64,000 nt of DNA from positions 248,001 to 312,000 of the forward strand of contig CBDCSD010000002.1 in assembly GCA_965221345.1 (NCBI GenBank), given 5' to 3'. Position numbers and translations under genes: made by a program. This document shows, in pieces, positions 52,284 to 61,951 of the stretch (position 1 is the stretch's first letter; each line of letters begins with the position of its first letter). The stretch is from Bin5 sp965221345. GTDB taxonomy: Bacteria; Chloroflexota; Anaerolineae; Caldilineales; Caldilineaceae. Below the pieces are notes generated by a model. That model was given only the letters and a program-made list of their open reading frames with translations, was not told where the DNA came from and made no database searches.

Positions 52284-53255
52284 TCAACTCCCTGGCGGGA
52301 GAATCTGTTCGACGCGGGCGGCGGCGCCCTCCACCGTGACTTCAACGCCTTCGACATTGTGGGGCCGTTTCAGCACTGCCAGCGCCACCGACCCGGCTGT
52401 CGGGCTGTAACCGCTGCTGGTGACAGTACCGACAGCGCGATCATTCACGCTGACGGACGCGCCCTCCAACAGGGGCAGTTCGGTACGCAGGCGGACCAGC
52501 GCGCGTGTCACCTTGTCATATGTGAGTTGACGGGCGATGATCTCCTGGCCAGTGTAGCACCCCTTGTTCTCGGCGCACACCCAGGCCATGCCCGCCTGCA
52601 GCGGGGTGAAAGCGTCAGTCAGTTCCTGTCCAGGTCGGGGACGGCCCAGTTCGATGCGGCGGGCTTCATAACTGACGCTGTCGGCGAGAGGTACCGCGCC
52701 TGCGCTAGTCAACCGCTCCTGGAGCGCGTCCAACGTCTCTAAGGCACCGATGAGTTCGTAGCCGGGGAGGTCAAAGCGCTCCTGACGCAGTACGGAAACG
52801 CCCGCTTCTTCGAGGAATTGGTCGTCGGATGCCGGCTGGGGCAGACCTGCGGCCAGCAGACGTTCCCCCGCTGCCGGGCCCAACAGGCGAAGGCGGCGCA
52901 AGTTGGCGCTCTCGTCGCTGACGGTCACTTTGTCCATGAAAAATATCTGACTCTGCAGGCGCTGCCGCAGGGCACCTGCCTGACCTTCAGACGCCAGTAA
53001 CAAGAGGTCCTCTTGGCGACAGAGGACGGAGAAGACGGCTTCGATGCGCGCCACGGGGCTGGTAAGGATAGTCAGCGCGGCCTGGCCCGGCTGCAGGCAG
53101 GCGATGTCGTTGGTAGTCATCCTTTGGAGGAAGTCCGCCCGGTCCCGGCCCCCCAGACGCAGGACGCCGAAATGGGGCCGAGGCTGCAATGCTACGCCGG
53201 ACGCCAGCGCCTGGTATTCACGGTCATTCACTGAAACAGCAGTCATAGCGCTCAT
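52284..53255 (-). CDS. ygfZ: YgfZ/GcvT-like folate-binding protein
   Basis: This 323-residue protein has the GcvT-like fold and the YgfZ signature KGCYTGQE (residues about 235-242), with RADFLQRMTTNDI near the N-terminus. YgfZ uses folate to help maintain certain iron-sulfur enzymes. The ATG at 53255 has GGAGGA 5-6 nt upstream; the open frame further upstream lacks family residues. It heads the operon with the LipM-like and DUF503 genes. Confidence 0.9.
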   Translation of the reverse strand: MSAMTAVSVNDREYQALASGVALQPRPHFGVLRLGGRDRADFLQRMTTNDIACLQPGQAALTILTSPVARIEAVFSVLCRQEDLLLLASEGQAGALRQRLQSQIFFMDKVTVSDESANLRRLRLLGPAAGERLLAAGLPQPASDDQFLEEAGVSVLRQERFDLPGYELIGALETLDALQERLTSAGAVPLADSVSYEARRIELGRPRPGQELTDAFTPLQAGMAWVCAENKGCYTGQEIIARQLTYDKVTRALVRLRTELPLLEGASVSVNDRAVGTVTSSGYSPTAGSVALAVLKRPHNVEGVEVTVEGAAARVEQILPPGS

Positions 53256-53401
53256 CAGATCCTCCGATTCGTACTGGCCTCTGGTTCCTATTGAACCTCT
53301 GGGTGGGCCGCCTTTTCCAAAAGCCAAGAGATTATGCTACCAAGAAATGCATAGGTGTGCGCTCACTCTTCGGTAGGAACCAGCGGGCAACCCTATATTC
53401 A

Positions 53402-53430
53402 ATCTTAGTCAGCCTGAGACGGGCCGTCAA
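53402..53430 (-). promoter_or_regulatory. Sigma70-type promoter of the ygfZ operon
   Basis: On the - strand TTGACG (53430-53425), a 17-nt spacer, then TAAGAT (53407-53402), about 150 nt before the ygfZ ATG. Confidence 0.5.
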
Positions 53431-53512
53431 GACAAACTATAGTTCATTCGTCGCGAATCCCACAGCTTGAAGAGTGGTTGAAGAGGAATGAGGGGAGAGA
53501 ATACCTCACGAC

Positions 53513-54835
53513 TCACTCTCTACTTTTCGTGGTTTGGACCTCCAGGAAGTTCAGCACTTGCCAGAACATATCTTTGCCGGACTCGGTCAGGTCGTCGCCA
53601 ATCTGAAGGTAGTGGCTCACATCCTCATAGTATAACACCTCAACGTATACGCCCGCGGCCCGCAGCGCCTCTTCCAGTTCGTATGCCTGGCTGATGGGAA
53701 TGATGCGGTCTACATCGGTGTGAATGATCATCGTCGGCGGCAGCTGGGAGGCGGTGTAGACCGGCGAGAAGTAGAGGAAGGGTAGGGGATAGATGTTAGC
53801 CGGCCCCAGCGCAGGGATCACATAGCGAAACTGTTCGGGGAAGGTCAGGCGGCGGGCGTAGAAGTCGGCGCTGCCGGTGAAGGCATTGCTGATGCCGCCC
53901 AGCGTCAGCCAGGCTGCAAACTGGTCCCGCTCATCGCGCAACAAACGGTTGACAATTGCGCTGCTGAAGCTGCCTCCCAAGGCCACTGCCGGCGCGTCGG
54001 CCAAATCAACGCCCAGGTGGCCGCCGCGGGCCAATGCCAGTGCGAGACGAGCGTCCTCGGCATGGGCGGCCACATCCAACCCCCACACACCGGACGGGGA
54101 CAGCGCCAAAACAGTGTAACCGGCATCAGCCAGGGCCACATTTACCGGCACCCAGTCGTCGACCCAGCCGGGGTAGAGACCGAACACCAGAGGCAGCTTC
54201 TCGCCGTAATCGGGAAATGGTCGATAAAGCCGCAGGGAAATAATTCTGACTCCTTGGCGTGTAAAGGCGAATGAGCGTTCCCAGGCCACTGCGCCCGCGG
54301 GAAAAGGAGCTGTCTTAGTAACCGGTTCACTAATCCAGAGTTCGGCTGCATCTGGCAAGGGAGCGGGCAATGGGCGGGGCCGATGCCGGCGCAGCGTGAG
54401 GGCGGGCGCCTGGGTCGTTTCGCCGGCCCGTACGGTGACTGGATATGGGAGGCCGAGTGCGCCGCTGAGGGCGGTCTCGGCGAAGGTGGGGGCAACAGAC
54501 GCAGGCACGTACTGACCAGGGGGGATGTTGTCGATGCGATAGTGTCCTGAACCGTCGGTGCGCGCGGCGTAGGGCGTTCCCGTACGAGTGGCGACGAGAA
54601 CGGAGGCGCCTGCCACCGGCTCACCGGCGAAGAGCACTTGGCCGGAAAGGCTGCCCCCTGCGACGGACGGGGCAGGTTCAACCGGACCACCCAGGCGCTG
54701 CTCGATCAAGTAGCCGATCACATGCATTGTCGGGGAGGGTTCACAAGCCGCGAGCAACGCGGCGGTCAGCGGGAGAAGGACCAGCCGCAAAACGGTCCAT
54801 CGAATGCGGGAGAGGTAATAGTTGGCTGCGTTCAC
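53513..54835 (-). CDS. Lipoprotein with CarboxypepD_reg-like and alpha/beta-hydrolase domains
   Basis: This protein of about 440 residues has a lipoprotein signal (LVLLPLTAALLAAC). A carboxypeptidase regulatory-like beta-sandwich follows (SLSGQVLFAGEPVAGASVLV, then GSGHYRIDNIPPGQY). From about residue 190 there is an alpha/beta-hydrolase domain with nucleophile elbow GGSFSS, Asp in IHTDVDRIIP and His in DVSHYLQ. It likely cleaves esters or peptides at the cell surface. The GTG at 54835 is chosen as nearest to the signal; the frame is open to 54895. It is convergent with nothing and lies 257 nt from ygfZ. Confidence 0.85.
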   Translation of the reverse strand: MNAANYYLSRIRWTVLRLVLLPLTAALLAACEPSPTMHVIGYLIEQRLGGPVEPAPSVAGGSLSGQVLFAGEPVAGASVLVATRTGTPYAARTDGSGHYRIDNIPPGQYVPASVAPTFAETALSGALGLPYPVTVRAGETTQAPALTLRRHRPRPLPAPLPDAAELWISEPVTKTAPFPAGAVAWERSFAFTRQGVRIISLRLYRPFPDYGEKLPLVFGLYPGWVDDWVPVNVALADAGYTVLALSPSGVWGLDVAAHAEDARLALALARGGHLGVDLADAPAVALGGSFSSAIVNRLLRDERDQFAAWLTLGGISNAFTGSADFYARRLTFPEQFRYVIPALGPANIYPLPFLYFSPVYTASQLPPTMIIHTDVDRIIPISQAYELEEALRAAGVYVEVLYYEDVSHYLQIGDDLTESGKDMFWQVLNFLEVQTTKSRE

Positions 54836-54975
54836 ATCGCGCTCATAGGGCAAATAGGTAGCGTCGTGGAAGACTCTGCAGGGGGAGTATAACACGCCCT
54901 GAATTCCGAAAACAAAGGGTGTGAACGGCAGGCTTGGGGCAGGGGCGAACAGAAATAGCGGCGAAAGCAGGAGAG

Positions 54976-55004
54976 TTGCGACCGCTGTCAGGGACAGCTA
55001 TACT
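54976..55004 (+). promoter_or_regulatory. Promoter with a palindromic spacer, in the gap before the LLM gene
   Basis: TTGCGA (54976-54981), a 17-nt spacer, then TATACT (54999-55004). The spacer contains a perfect palindrome GCTGTC-AGG-GACAGC, a position where a repressor would block RNA polymerase. The next gene starts at 55231. The rest of the 395-nt gap 54836-55230 holds nothing else recognised. Confidence 0.45.
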
Positions 55005-55230
55005 AGTGTGCGTTCCATATGGAAACCCACTTTTTTCGCGCTGCGTATTGCGTCAAGGCAGGCTAGACAACCACGATTCCACTGTGTAACCCGCGCGAAA
55101 AGTCTCGGTGTCAAACGGGACTTTCATTAGCATCCATAAATCTCTCCAGGCTAACCGGTTCACCAGCGTTCAGACGCGGGCCATGCCTCGCTGCTGACTT
55201 TCGGACGACTCGACAACAGGAGCCAACGAC

Positions 55231-56172
55231 ATGACCTCAATAGACTTCGGCTGGCACGCGCCTTCCTTCCCAACGGACGGGAGCAACGCCGACTCCTTTC
55301 TGGAACAGATGCATACACATCTTCAGCTGATGGACGGCCATTTGACATCGGTTTGGGTGGACGAGCACGTGCATCCTTGGGGCACGTTTGTGCCGAGGGA
55401 GACGCCAGCAACTGAGGTGGTGACTACATTGGCCTATCTCGCTGCCTGCTACCCGAACTACGACTGGGGCAGCCTGGTCTTCTGCCAGTCTTACCGCAAC
55501 CCGGCGTTGACGGCCAAAATGGCTGCCTCTCTCCAGTGGCTGACAGGCGGGCGCTATATTTTTGGCATCGGAGCCGGCTGGCTGGAGGAGGAGTACAAAG
55601 CCTACAATTGGCCGTTTCCCCGGCCGGCTGTACGGATTCGCCAACTGGAAGAGACTATAGAAATCGTTAAGCTCTTGTGGACGGAGTCACCTGCCAGTTA
55701 TGAAGGGCGATATTACCGCATCGAAAATGCCTACTGCCATCCGCAGCCTTGTCCGCCGCCACCGGTGATGGTTGGCGGCGGCGGCGAGCAGTTGACGTTG
55801 CGGGTGGTGGCCAAGCATGCCGACTGGTGGAATTTACCGGGCGGCACCCCGGATCTCTATGCGCACAAGATAGGTGTGTTGAGAGAGCACTGCGCGGCGG
55901 TGGGGCGCGATTTCGACGAGATTCGGAAGACGATCTCCCTGCCGCCGATTGCAGTCCATCGTTCGGAGGCCGTAGCCCGACAGCAGGCGGACGCGACACC
56001 CTACGCCCAAGGCAGGGGCGCGCTCGTAGGCACGCCGGACCAAGTGGCGGCGCAGTTGCAGGAGTACATCGATGCCGGCGTCAGTCTGTTCCAGATTCGA
56101 ATTGCCGACTTCCCGGAAACCGCCGGCACGGAGTTATTTATCCAAGAGGTTCTGCCGCGATTTACGGACTGA
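55231..56172 (+). CDS. LLM-class flavin-dependent oxidoreductase (luciferase-like)
   Basis: This 313-residue protein has a luciferase-like monooxygenase barrel: SVWVDEHVHPWGTF, LTGGRYIFGIGAGWLEEEYKAYN and PPPPVMVGGGGEQLTLRVVA, with PDQVAAQLQEYIDAGVS near the end. Such enzymes use F420 or FMN. The cofactor is not decided by the sequence. An AGGAGCCAACGAC ribosome-binding site precedes the ATG. Confidence 0.9.
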   Translation: MTSIDFGWHAPSFPTDGSNADSFLEQMHTHLQLMDGHLTSVWVDEHVHPWGTFVPRETPATEVVTTLAYLAACYPNYDWGSLVFCQSYRNPALTAKMAASLQWLTGGRYIFGIGAGWLEEEYKAYNWPFPRPAVRIRQLEETIEIVKLLWTESPASYEGRYYRIENAYCHPQPCPPPPVMVGGGGEQLTLRVVAKHADWWNLPGGTPDLYAHKIGVLREHCAAVGRDFDEIRKTISLPPIAVHRSEAVARQQADATPYAQGRGALVGTPDQVAAQLQEYIDAGVSLFQIRIADFPETAGTELFIQEVLPRFTD

Positions 56173-56238
56173 ACGACAACGGATCCGCTCGGCTCTCTTT
56201 CGGTCCGGCCCCGCGGTTTGCTCACATAGGTATGGCTC

Positions 56239-57447
56239 ATGGACGACAAGATATGCGTTGGCATTGTGGGGCTGGGGTTGGCGGCGACTGCGCATATCAG
56301 AGGATATCTGAGCCACTCTGAGGCGGTGGTACTGGCTGTTTGTGACACTGACCGCGAACGGGCCGCGGCTTTTGGCGCGCGGTACGGCATCGAGCGGGTG
56401 TATACGTCTTTTGCGGAGCTGTTGGCCGACGGCGACGTAGACTTGATTGATATTGCCACGCCCACCTTTTTGCACGCGACGATGACGCGGCAGGCCGCGC
56501 AGGCTGGCAAACACATCCACTGCGAGAAGCCATTCTGCCGCAGTGTGGCCGAGGGGATGGACGCGGTGCGGGCGGTGGACGAAGCCGGCGTCAAACTGCT
56601 GGTGGGCGAGACGTATGTGTTTCTCTCCTCCCACATGAAGGCGCGTGCGCTCATCGAACGCGGCGCCATTGGACGCCCCTTGCAGATTCGCCAGCGGCAC
56701 GGCGCCTGGCGTCGACGGGCGGAGCATGATTTACATATCGACGCGGAGGCGCGCGCTTGGCGGCTGGACGGCGCGCAGTCGGGCGGGGGGCGTTACCCGT
56801 GGATCTTTGATCACGCGGTTCATTTCTTTGCCACGGCTGAGTATCTGATGGAGGACGCGACGATCGGCGAGGTCTATGCTGTGACCGCGGCAGGCGGCGG
56901 CGGGAGGCGCGCGGGCGCGTCGCACGATCCATATCGGACGGCCGAGTTGGACATTCCCATCATCACATGGGGCTACGCGGACCCGGAGCGGCAGGGCGTG
57001 TGGATGCGGGCGGATCCGCTCAACGGCAAGTATGACTTCATGCATGGCTTGAGCACGACTGTTGTCGGCGAGACGGGGATGATCGAGGTGCTGGGGGAGG
57101 GCGGTCACAATCTGCTCTGGGAGGGGAAGCAGCAGCATCTGATTCTGCACCGGGGAGGGCAAGAAGCCGTGTGTTTCCGTTTCGACGAGAGCGCCGACCG
57201 CGTTTGGGATTCGGAGATAAGCTATTATGGGCAGGGCCATGTCAATCAGATTCATGACCTGCTCGAAGCGATACTCCATGATCGGCGGCCGCGGTACGGG
57301 GGCGAAGACGGCGTGCGCGCGGTGCGCTGCACGCTGGCGGTCATCCGGTCGGCGGAGGAAGGACGGCCAGTGCGGGTTGCCGAGGTAGACGAGTCCTTCA
57401 CTGCTTATGGGGAGGGGAAAGAGGTGAGCGAGGCCAGCGCAACATGA
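56239..57447 (+). CDS. Gfo/Idh/MocA family oxidoreductase
   Basis: This 402-residue protein has the Rossmann start VGIVGLGLAATAHIRGYL and the catalytic-Lys motif HCEKPFCRSVAEGMDA. The C-terminal sugar-binding domain has GGRYPWIFDHAVHFF with family Asp/His. It probably oxidises a sugar or inositol. It lies 67 nt after the LLM gene and upstream of an SMP-30 lactonase gene; oxidation followed by lactone opening is a sensible pair. Confidence 0.9.
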   Translation: MDDKICVGIVGLGLAATAHIRGYLSHSEAVVLAVCDTDRERAAAFGARYGIERVYTSFAELLADGDVDLIDIATPTFLHATMTRQAAQAGKHIHCEKPFCRSVAEGMDAVRAVDEAGVKLLVGETYVFLSSHMKARALIERGAIGRPLQIRQRHGAWRRRAEHDLHIDAEARAWRLDGAQSGGGRYPWIFDHAVHFFATAEYLMEDATIGEVYAVTAAGGGGRRAGASHDPYRTAELDIPIITWGYADPERQGVWMRADPLNGKYDFMHGLSTTVVGETGMIEVLGEGGHNLLWEGKQQHLILHRGGQEAVCFRFDESADRVWDSEISYYGQGHVNQIHDLLEAILHDRRPRYGGEDGVRAVRCTLAVIRSAEEGRPVRVAEVDESFTAYGEGKEVSEASAT

Positions 57448-57540
57448 ACGGCTCTGAATGAGAAACGTTGCGCGCAGTCAAATTACGCTGTACCAGATAT
57501 CTTGTCGTTGGAACTACATAGTGACCGAAGGAGGAGCCAA

Positions 57541-58419
57541 ATGTCTGTAAAAGTTGATCTTCTCATTGATGCCCACGCGCTCGTCGGCGAAGGCCCTATT
57601 TGGGACGCCGATGCCAATGTACTGTGGTGGCTGGATATTATGGCCAGCAAGCTATACGCGTACGACCCGGAGACGGGCGATAACCGGGAATGGGACGTGG
57701 GGCAGCACGTGGGAACGGTGGTGCAACGGACGGCCGGCGGGCTGATGCTGGCCCTGCGGGACGGCTTCGCCGCCTTTGACCCGGCCAGCGGCGCGCTGGA
57801 GAAGCTTGTCGATCCGGAGGCTCATCTGGCGGGCAACCGCTTTAACGACGGCAAGTGCGACCCCGCGGGCCGTTTCTGGGCTGGTACGATGGCCTATGAG
57901 GACCAGTCTGATCAGGGTAGCGTCTACCGGATGGACACTGACCACAACGTTCATAAGGTGATCGGTGATATCGGCATTTCGAACGGCATTATCTGGAGCC
58001 TGGACGCGAAGACGATGTACTACACCGATTCGCTCGACTTCGCCATTCGCGCCTACGACTACGACGTTGAGACGGGCGGTATCAGCAATGAACGAGTCAT
58101 TATCAGTATTCCCGAAGAGATGGGCTTTGCTGACGGCTTCACGATTGACGAGGAAGGGATGCTTTGGGTGGCGCATTACGGGGGCAGCCGTGTGCGGCGC
58201 TGGAATCCGGAAACGGCTACCGTGTTGGCGGAGGTCGAGCTGCCGACAGCCAGTATTACGGCATGCGCATTCGGCGGTCCGGGCCTGGATCAGCTTTACA
58301 TCACGAGCGCGTCGTTCCGGATGAGCGACGCGGAGAAGGCCGAACAGCCCCATGCGGGCGGATTTTTCGTAGCGGATGTGGGAGTACGGGGGGTTGCATC
58401 AGACAAGTTCGGGGGCTGA
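57541..58419 (+). CDS. SMP-30/gluconolactonase family protein
   Basis: This 292-residue beta-propeller has the SMP-30/LRE signatures: EGPIWDADANVLWWLDI with a metal-binding Glu, NRFNDGKCDPAGRFWAGTM, ISNGIIWSLDAKTMYYTDS and DGFTIDEEGMLWVAHYGG. These residues hold the divalent metal. It hydrolyses a sugar lactone. AAGGAGGAGCCAA before the ATG at 57541 is a strong ribosome-binding site and fixes the start over the upstream open frame. Confidence 0.93.
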   Translation: MSVKVDLLIDAHALVGEGPIWDADANVLWWLDIMASKLYAYDPETGDNREWDVGQHVGTVVQRTAGGLMLALRDGFAAFDPASGALEKLVDPEAHLAGNRFNDGKCDPAGRFWAGTMAYEDQSDQGSVYRMDTDHNVHKVIGDIGISNGIIWSLDAKTMYYTDSLDFAIRAYDYDVETGGISNERVIISIPEEMGFADGFTIDEEGMLWVAHYGGSRVRRWNPETATVLAEVELPTASITACAFGGPGLDQLYITSASFRMSDAEKAEQPHAGGFFVADVGVRGVASDKFGG

Positions 58420-58529
58420 GGGGCGGACGAGAGAACTCCAAAGCGGTTGCATCGGGAACAAACTGGCCGAACACTTCGTCCCATTATCCAGGCTCATTGC
58501 AACATGCTGAGATGGCAGGAGTGTGACCA

Positions 58530-59426
58530 GTGGGACGAATTCGACAACTTATTCCGGTATTGCTGGTTCTTGTTGGGCTGACTTGCGCGGGTTGCGCCGC
58601 TGCTTCCGCGGACAGATTCGAAACTGCATCGTTTGCGGAGAGTGCGCCTGCGATGGCGAGCGAAGACTCGTCGGCAGAGCAGCAGGAGGCGGACGGCGCT
58701 GTGGAAATGCGCCAGATCATCGCCAATGCCAACATTTCGTTGGTTGTGAAGGAGACGGAGACGGCGATGGCGGGCGTCGAGCAGATCGCGTCAGATCTGG
58801 GCGGGTATCTGTCTGATGTCGAACTTTCCAAGGGGAGATATGATCAGACGGAAGAGTTGCGCGGCTCGATGACGCTGCGGGTGCCGTCTGAGAGCCTGGA
58901 GGAGGCGCTGGAACGGCTGCAGGCGCTGGCTACGGATGTGCACTATCTGAATATAGACCGGCAGGATGTGACCGACCAGTACAGTGATCTCGATGCGCGG
59001 TTGCGCAATCTGCGCGCTACCGAGACGGAGTTGCTGGCGCTGCTGACGGAGGTACGGGAAAGGCCGAATGCCAAGGTAGAGGATATTCTGGCTGTCCACC
59101 GCAACTTGACGCAGATCCGGGAAGAGATCGAAACGTTGCAGGGGCGCAAGAACTTGTTGGACAATCAGATCGGCTTTTCGACGGTCCGGGTTGAGTTGCT
59201 CCCCGACAGCATCAACCGGCCGATCGTGGAGGAGCCGTGGAGCGCGAACGGTCCTGTACGGAACGCGTTGCGGGCACTGGTTTCGACGCTACAAGGTTTG
59301 CTGACGGCGCTGATCTGGGCGTTTCTCTACTTGACACCGCTGCTGCTGGTTGTGCTGATTCCGCTGGCGATTCTGATTTGGCTGGTACGGATATGGGTGG
59401 GGCGACGGCGCAAGAACGAGGCTTAA
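58530..59426 (+). CDS. DUF4349 lipoprotein with C-terminal membrane helix
   Basis: This 298-residue protein has a lipoprotein-like signal (LLVLVGLTCAGC, Cys22) and a disordered Ala/Ser/Glu stretch. DUF4349 follows: ANISLVVKETETAMAGVEQIASDLGGYL, then GSMTLRVPSESLEEALERL. A coiled coil (about 160-215) and one C-terminal membrane helix (LIWAFLYLTPLLLVVLIPLAI) followed by a basic end complete it. Function is unknown; it may be a cell-envelope stress or adhesion protein. The start is GTG. Confidence 0.87.
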   Translation: MGRIRQLIPVLLVLVGLTCAGCAAASADRFETASFAESAPAMASEDSSAEQQEADGAVEMRQIIANANISLVVKETETAMAGVEQIASDLGGYLSDVELSKGRYDQTEELRGSMTLRVPSESLEEALERLQALATDVHYLNIDRQDVTDQYSDLDARLRNLRATETELLALLTEVRERPNAKVEDILAVHRNLTQIREEIETLQGRKNLLDNQIGFSTVRVELLPDSINRPIVEEPWSANGPVRNALRALVSTLQGLLTALIWAFLYLTPLLLVVLIPLAILIWLVRIWVGRRRKNEA

Positions 59427-59463
59427 ATGCAAGGCCAGTGGGTCGCGGCGACAGGCAGTCGCA

Positions 59464-60078
59464 TCAGCCCTTAAGCGCTCCGAAGGTCAAGCCGCCGGCG
59501 ATGTATTTCTCGAGGGCCATGCCGGCTGCGACCACGGGGATGACGCTGACGAGCGAAATTGCGCTCACATTCCACCATTCGGTGTAACCGGTCTGGCTGA
59601 CTTGCATGGTCATGAAGAGCGGGATGGTGATTGCTTGGCGGAAGGTCAGCGTGAGGGCGACCAGGTATTCGTTCCAGGCGCCGATAAGAGAGAGGACAAA
59701 GACGGCCACTAGACCGGGCGCGGCCAGGGGCATGGCAATGCGAAAGAGGACGCCGAGGCGGTTGGCCCCGTCGATCATGGCGCTTTCCTCGATTTCGACC
59801 GGCAGCCCTTCGAAGAAATCGCGCATCACCCAAACGATGAAGGGAATTGCGCCGCTGCTGTAGACGATGATCAGTGACAAACGGGTGTCAAGAAGGCCCA
59901 ACTCGCGAAACATCACCAGAAAGGCGAGAATAAAGAGCGCGCCGGGGAACATCCGCTGGGACATGAAGCCCAGAACGATGGAATTGTTGCGGCCGCCGTA
60001 GTCAAAACGGGCCAGAGCATAGCCTGCGCATGAACCGATTAGCAGGGCGATTGTCGACGAGATGGGTAGTGCTTCCGC
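59464..60078 (-). pseudogene. 5'-truncated ABC sugar permease (MalG type)
   Basis: The C-terminal 166 residues from ATG 59964 match the inner-membrane permease of sugar ABC importers, including the EAA loop EESAMIDGANRLGVLFRIAMPLAAPG. The same frame continues upstream to 60078 with CAGYALARFDYGGRNNSIVLGFMSQRMF, which is also family sequence, and then meets a stop. The first membrane helices and the start are missing: normal members have about 280 residues. The partner permease and binding protein are also absent, so this is probably a remnant. Confidence 0.75.
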
Positions 60079-60207
60079 TCACTCGACAACTGTAGGTGAT
60101 AGTTTTCTGTATCATGCCCTAATTCTGCCATCACTTACTTTTTAGCCACTACGGGAAATTCTTGTCACAGATATCCAAGATTCGCTTCCTAACACGAGGA
60201 GAGAGGC

Positions 60208-61209
60208 ATGCAATACGTGAATTTCGGCAGCGCGGGGGTGAAGGTTTCGCGTGTGGCCCTGGGGCTGGGGCTGCGGGGGCAGGGAGATGAAATGGAGGCA
60301 CGCAACCTGATCGCGGCCGCGCTGGATCAGGGAGTGAATCTGTTTGACTGCGCCAACGTCTATGGTCTGTCGGACGATCGGGCAAACAGAGGGACGTCGG
60401 AGAAGTTGCTGGGGAAGGCGCTGCAAGGGCGACGCGACGAGGTGGTGATCACGTCCAAAGTGCGGAGCGCCATAGGCGACGGCCCCAACGACGTGGGCCT
60501 TTCGCGTTACCACATTCTGCGCGAGGTGGAGCGTTCGCTGCGGCGGCTGAATACCGACCGGATCGATGTTTATTTGATCCACGGTTTGGACGAAACCACG
60601 CCGTTGGAGGAGACGTTGCAGGCGCTGGACAGTCTGGTGCAGCAGGGCAAGGTGCGCTATGTGGGCATTTGTAATCACCAGGCGTGGCAGGTGGTGAAGG
60701 CGCTGCATGTGCAGGAGCGGCTAAATGCGGCACCGCTGATCACGGTGCAGAACCCCTATAATCTGCTCAACCGGGAGCTGGAGCGGGAGATGTTTCCGAT
60801 GGTTGCGGAGATGGGGTTGGGGGTGATGGTGTACAGCCCGCTGGCGGTGGGACTGCTTAGCGGCGATTACCGGCGGGATACGATGCCGGAAGAGAACAGT
60901 TTGTGGGGCGGGCGGCGCCGGAACGCTTTCCAGGAAGTCTTGCGGGAAAGGGCGGCGGACGTGGTGGAGGAGGTGGTTGCTGTGGCGGAGCGGTTGGGGG
61001 CGACGCCGGGCCAGGTTTCACAGGCGTGGATACTGTCGCATCCGGAGGTGACGTGCATCATCTCCGGCGCGGATGTGGCGGCACACATCGAGGACACGGT
61101 CGGCGCGGTCGGCCTGGAATTGCCGGCGGAGGAGATCAGGCGGCTGGACGTGGTGTCTGCGGGGTTGCAGACGGCGTTGGACGGGTCGATTTTCGAGCCT
61201 GACCGGTGA
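60208..61209 (+). CDS. Aldo/keto reductase
   Basis: This 333-residue protein has the aldo/keto reductase barrel: VNLFDCANVYGLSDDRANR with catalytic Asp and Tyr, VVITSKVRS with the Lys, and YLIHGLDETTPLEETLQALDSL with the His. The C-terminal NADP loop region is IISGADVAAHIEDTV. It likely reduces a sugar or aldehyde with NADPH. GAGGAGAGAGGC precedes the ATG. A TATAAT-like stretch at 61242 lies after it. Confidence 0.92.
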   Translation: MQYVNFGSAGVKVSRVALGLGLRGQGDEMEARNLIAAALDQGVNLFDCANVYGLSDDRANRGTSEKLLGKALQGRRDEVVITSKVRSAIGDGPNDVGLSRYHILREVERSLRRLNTDRIDVYLIHGLDETTPLEETLQALDSLVQQGKVRYVGICNHQAWQVVKALHVQERLNAAPLITVQNPYNLLNRELEREMFPMVAEMGLGVMVYSPLAVGLLSGDYRRDTMPEENSLWGGRRRNAFQEVLRERAADVVEEVVAVAERLGATPGQVSQAWILSHPEVTCIISGADVAAHIEDTVGAVGLELPAEEIRRLDVVSAGLQTALDGSIFEPDR

Positions 61210-61332
61210 GGAATATGGCGCCGTTGCGGCCAAGCGGAGAATATAATTATTTTCCGTAGAACCTGTGAAGGGTTTCGCTTCGGCGAACGGTAGCCGGTTA
61301 ACGTACCTGCCAGGCAGAGACGAGTGGGCGTA

Positions 61333-61818
61333 TCAGGCGGGATCCTGTGGTTGGAGATGTTCGATCTCTATTTTGATCCCGTCCCACTTTGCGCGGAGGT
61401 ATTCGGCGACGAGACGCCGGTGACAGTGGTGGGGCTTGTGCTCGCTACACAGGAGACAGGCGTTATCGAAGAGTTCCGGCTGGAACTCTTCTTCAATTTT
61501 GCGGGAAAACATGAGCGTGCGAAATGAACGCTCATAGGCTTCCCACGGCCCCTTTTTTTTCTTGAAGGCGTCGAGGATGTCCTGGGTGGGCGCGAGTTGG
61601 GGCAGATGCAGGTAGTCGATATTGCCGATTTCGCGCAGAAAATACTTGAGATCGTTCTGCTTGGCATAGCCGGAGAGTTGCGATCGGTTATTGAGGCGGG
61701 TATCGATCAGCGTCCGGACCCCTGACTTTTTGAGTTGTGTGAAAAAGGTCTCGGCGCTTTTGCGGGTAAAGCCAATGGTGTAAAGTTTCATGTCAGGCTT
61801 CATGCCCCGGATCTTCAT
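61333..61818 (-). CDS. DUF488 family protein
   Basis: This 161-residue protein has the DUF488 pattern: LYTIGFTRKSAETFFTQL, then VRTLIDTRLNNRSQLSGYAK, and near the end LLCSEHKPHHCHRRLVAEYL with conserved Cys and His residues. The function is unknown, although some members are linked to DNA modification. ATG 61818 has GGAG 6 nt upstream; GTG 61830 and ATG 61791 are alternatives. Confidence 0.9.
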   Translation of the reverse strand: MKIRGMKPDMKLYTIGFTRKSAETFFTQLKKSGVRTLIDTRLNNRSQLSGYAKQNDLKYFLREIGNIDYLHLPQLAPTQDILDAFKKKKGPWEAYERSFRTLMFSRKIEEEFQPELFDNACLLCSEHKPHHCHRRLVAEYLRAKWDGIKIEIEHLQPQDPA

Positions 61819-61951
61819 ACGGGTCTCCACACCTTTCAGTTACCCGCTACCGATAGACGATTCACCGCCCTGACTCTCTTATTTTCTTGAACTGAGCCGA
61901 AAAATCCCATTGCAATAGCGGCTTCTTTATTCGCTGTGACTTTCCCGGAAA

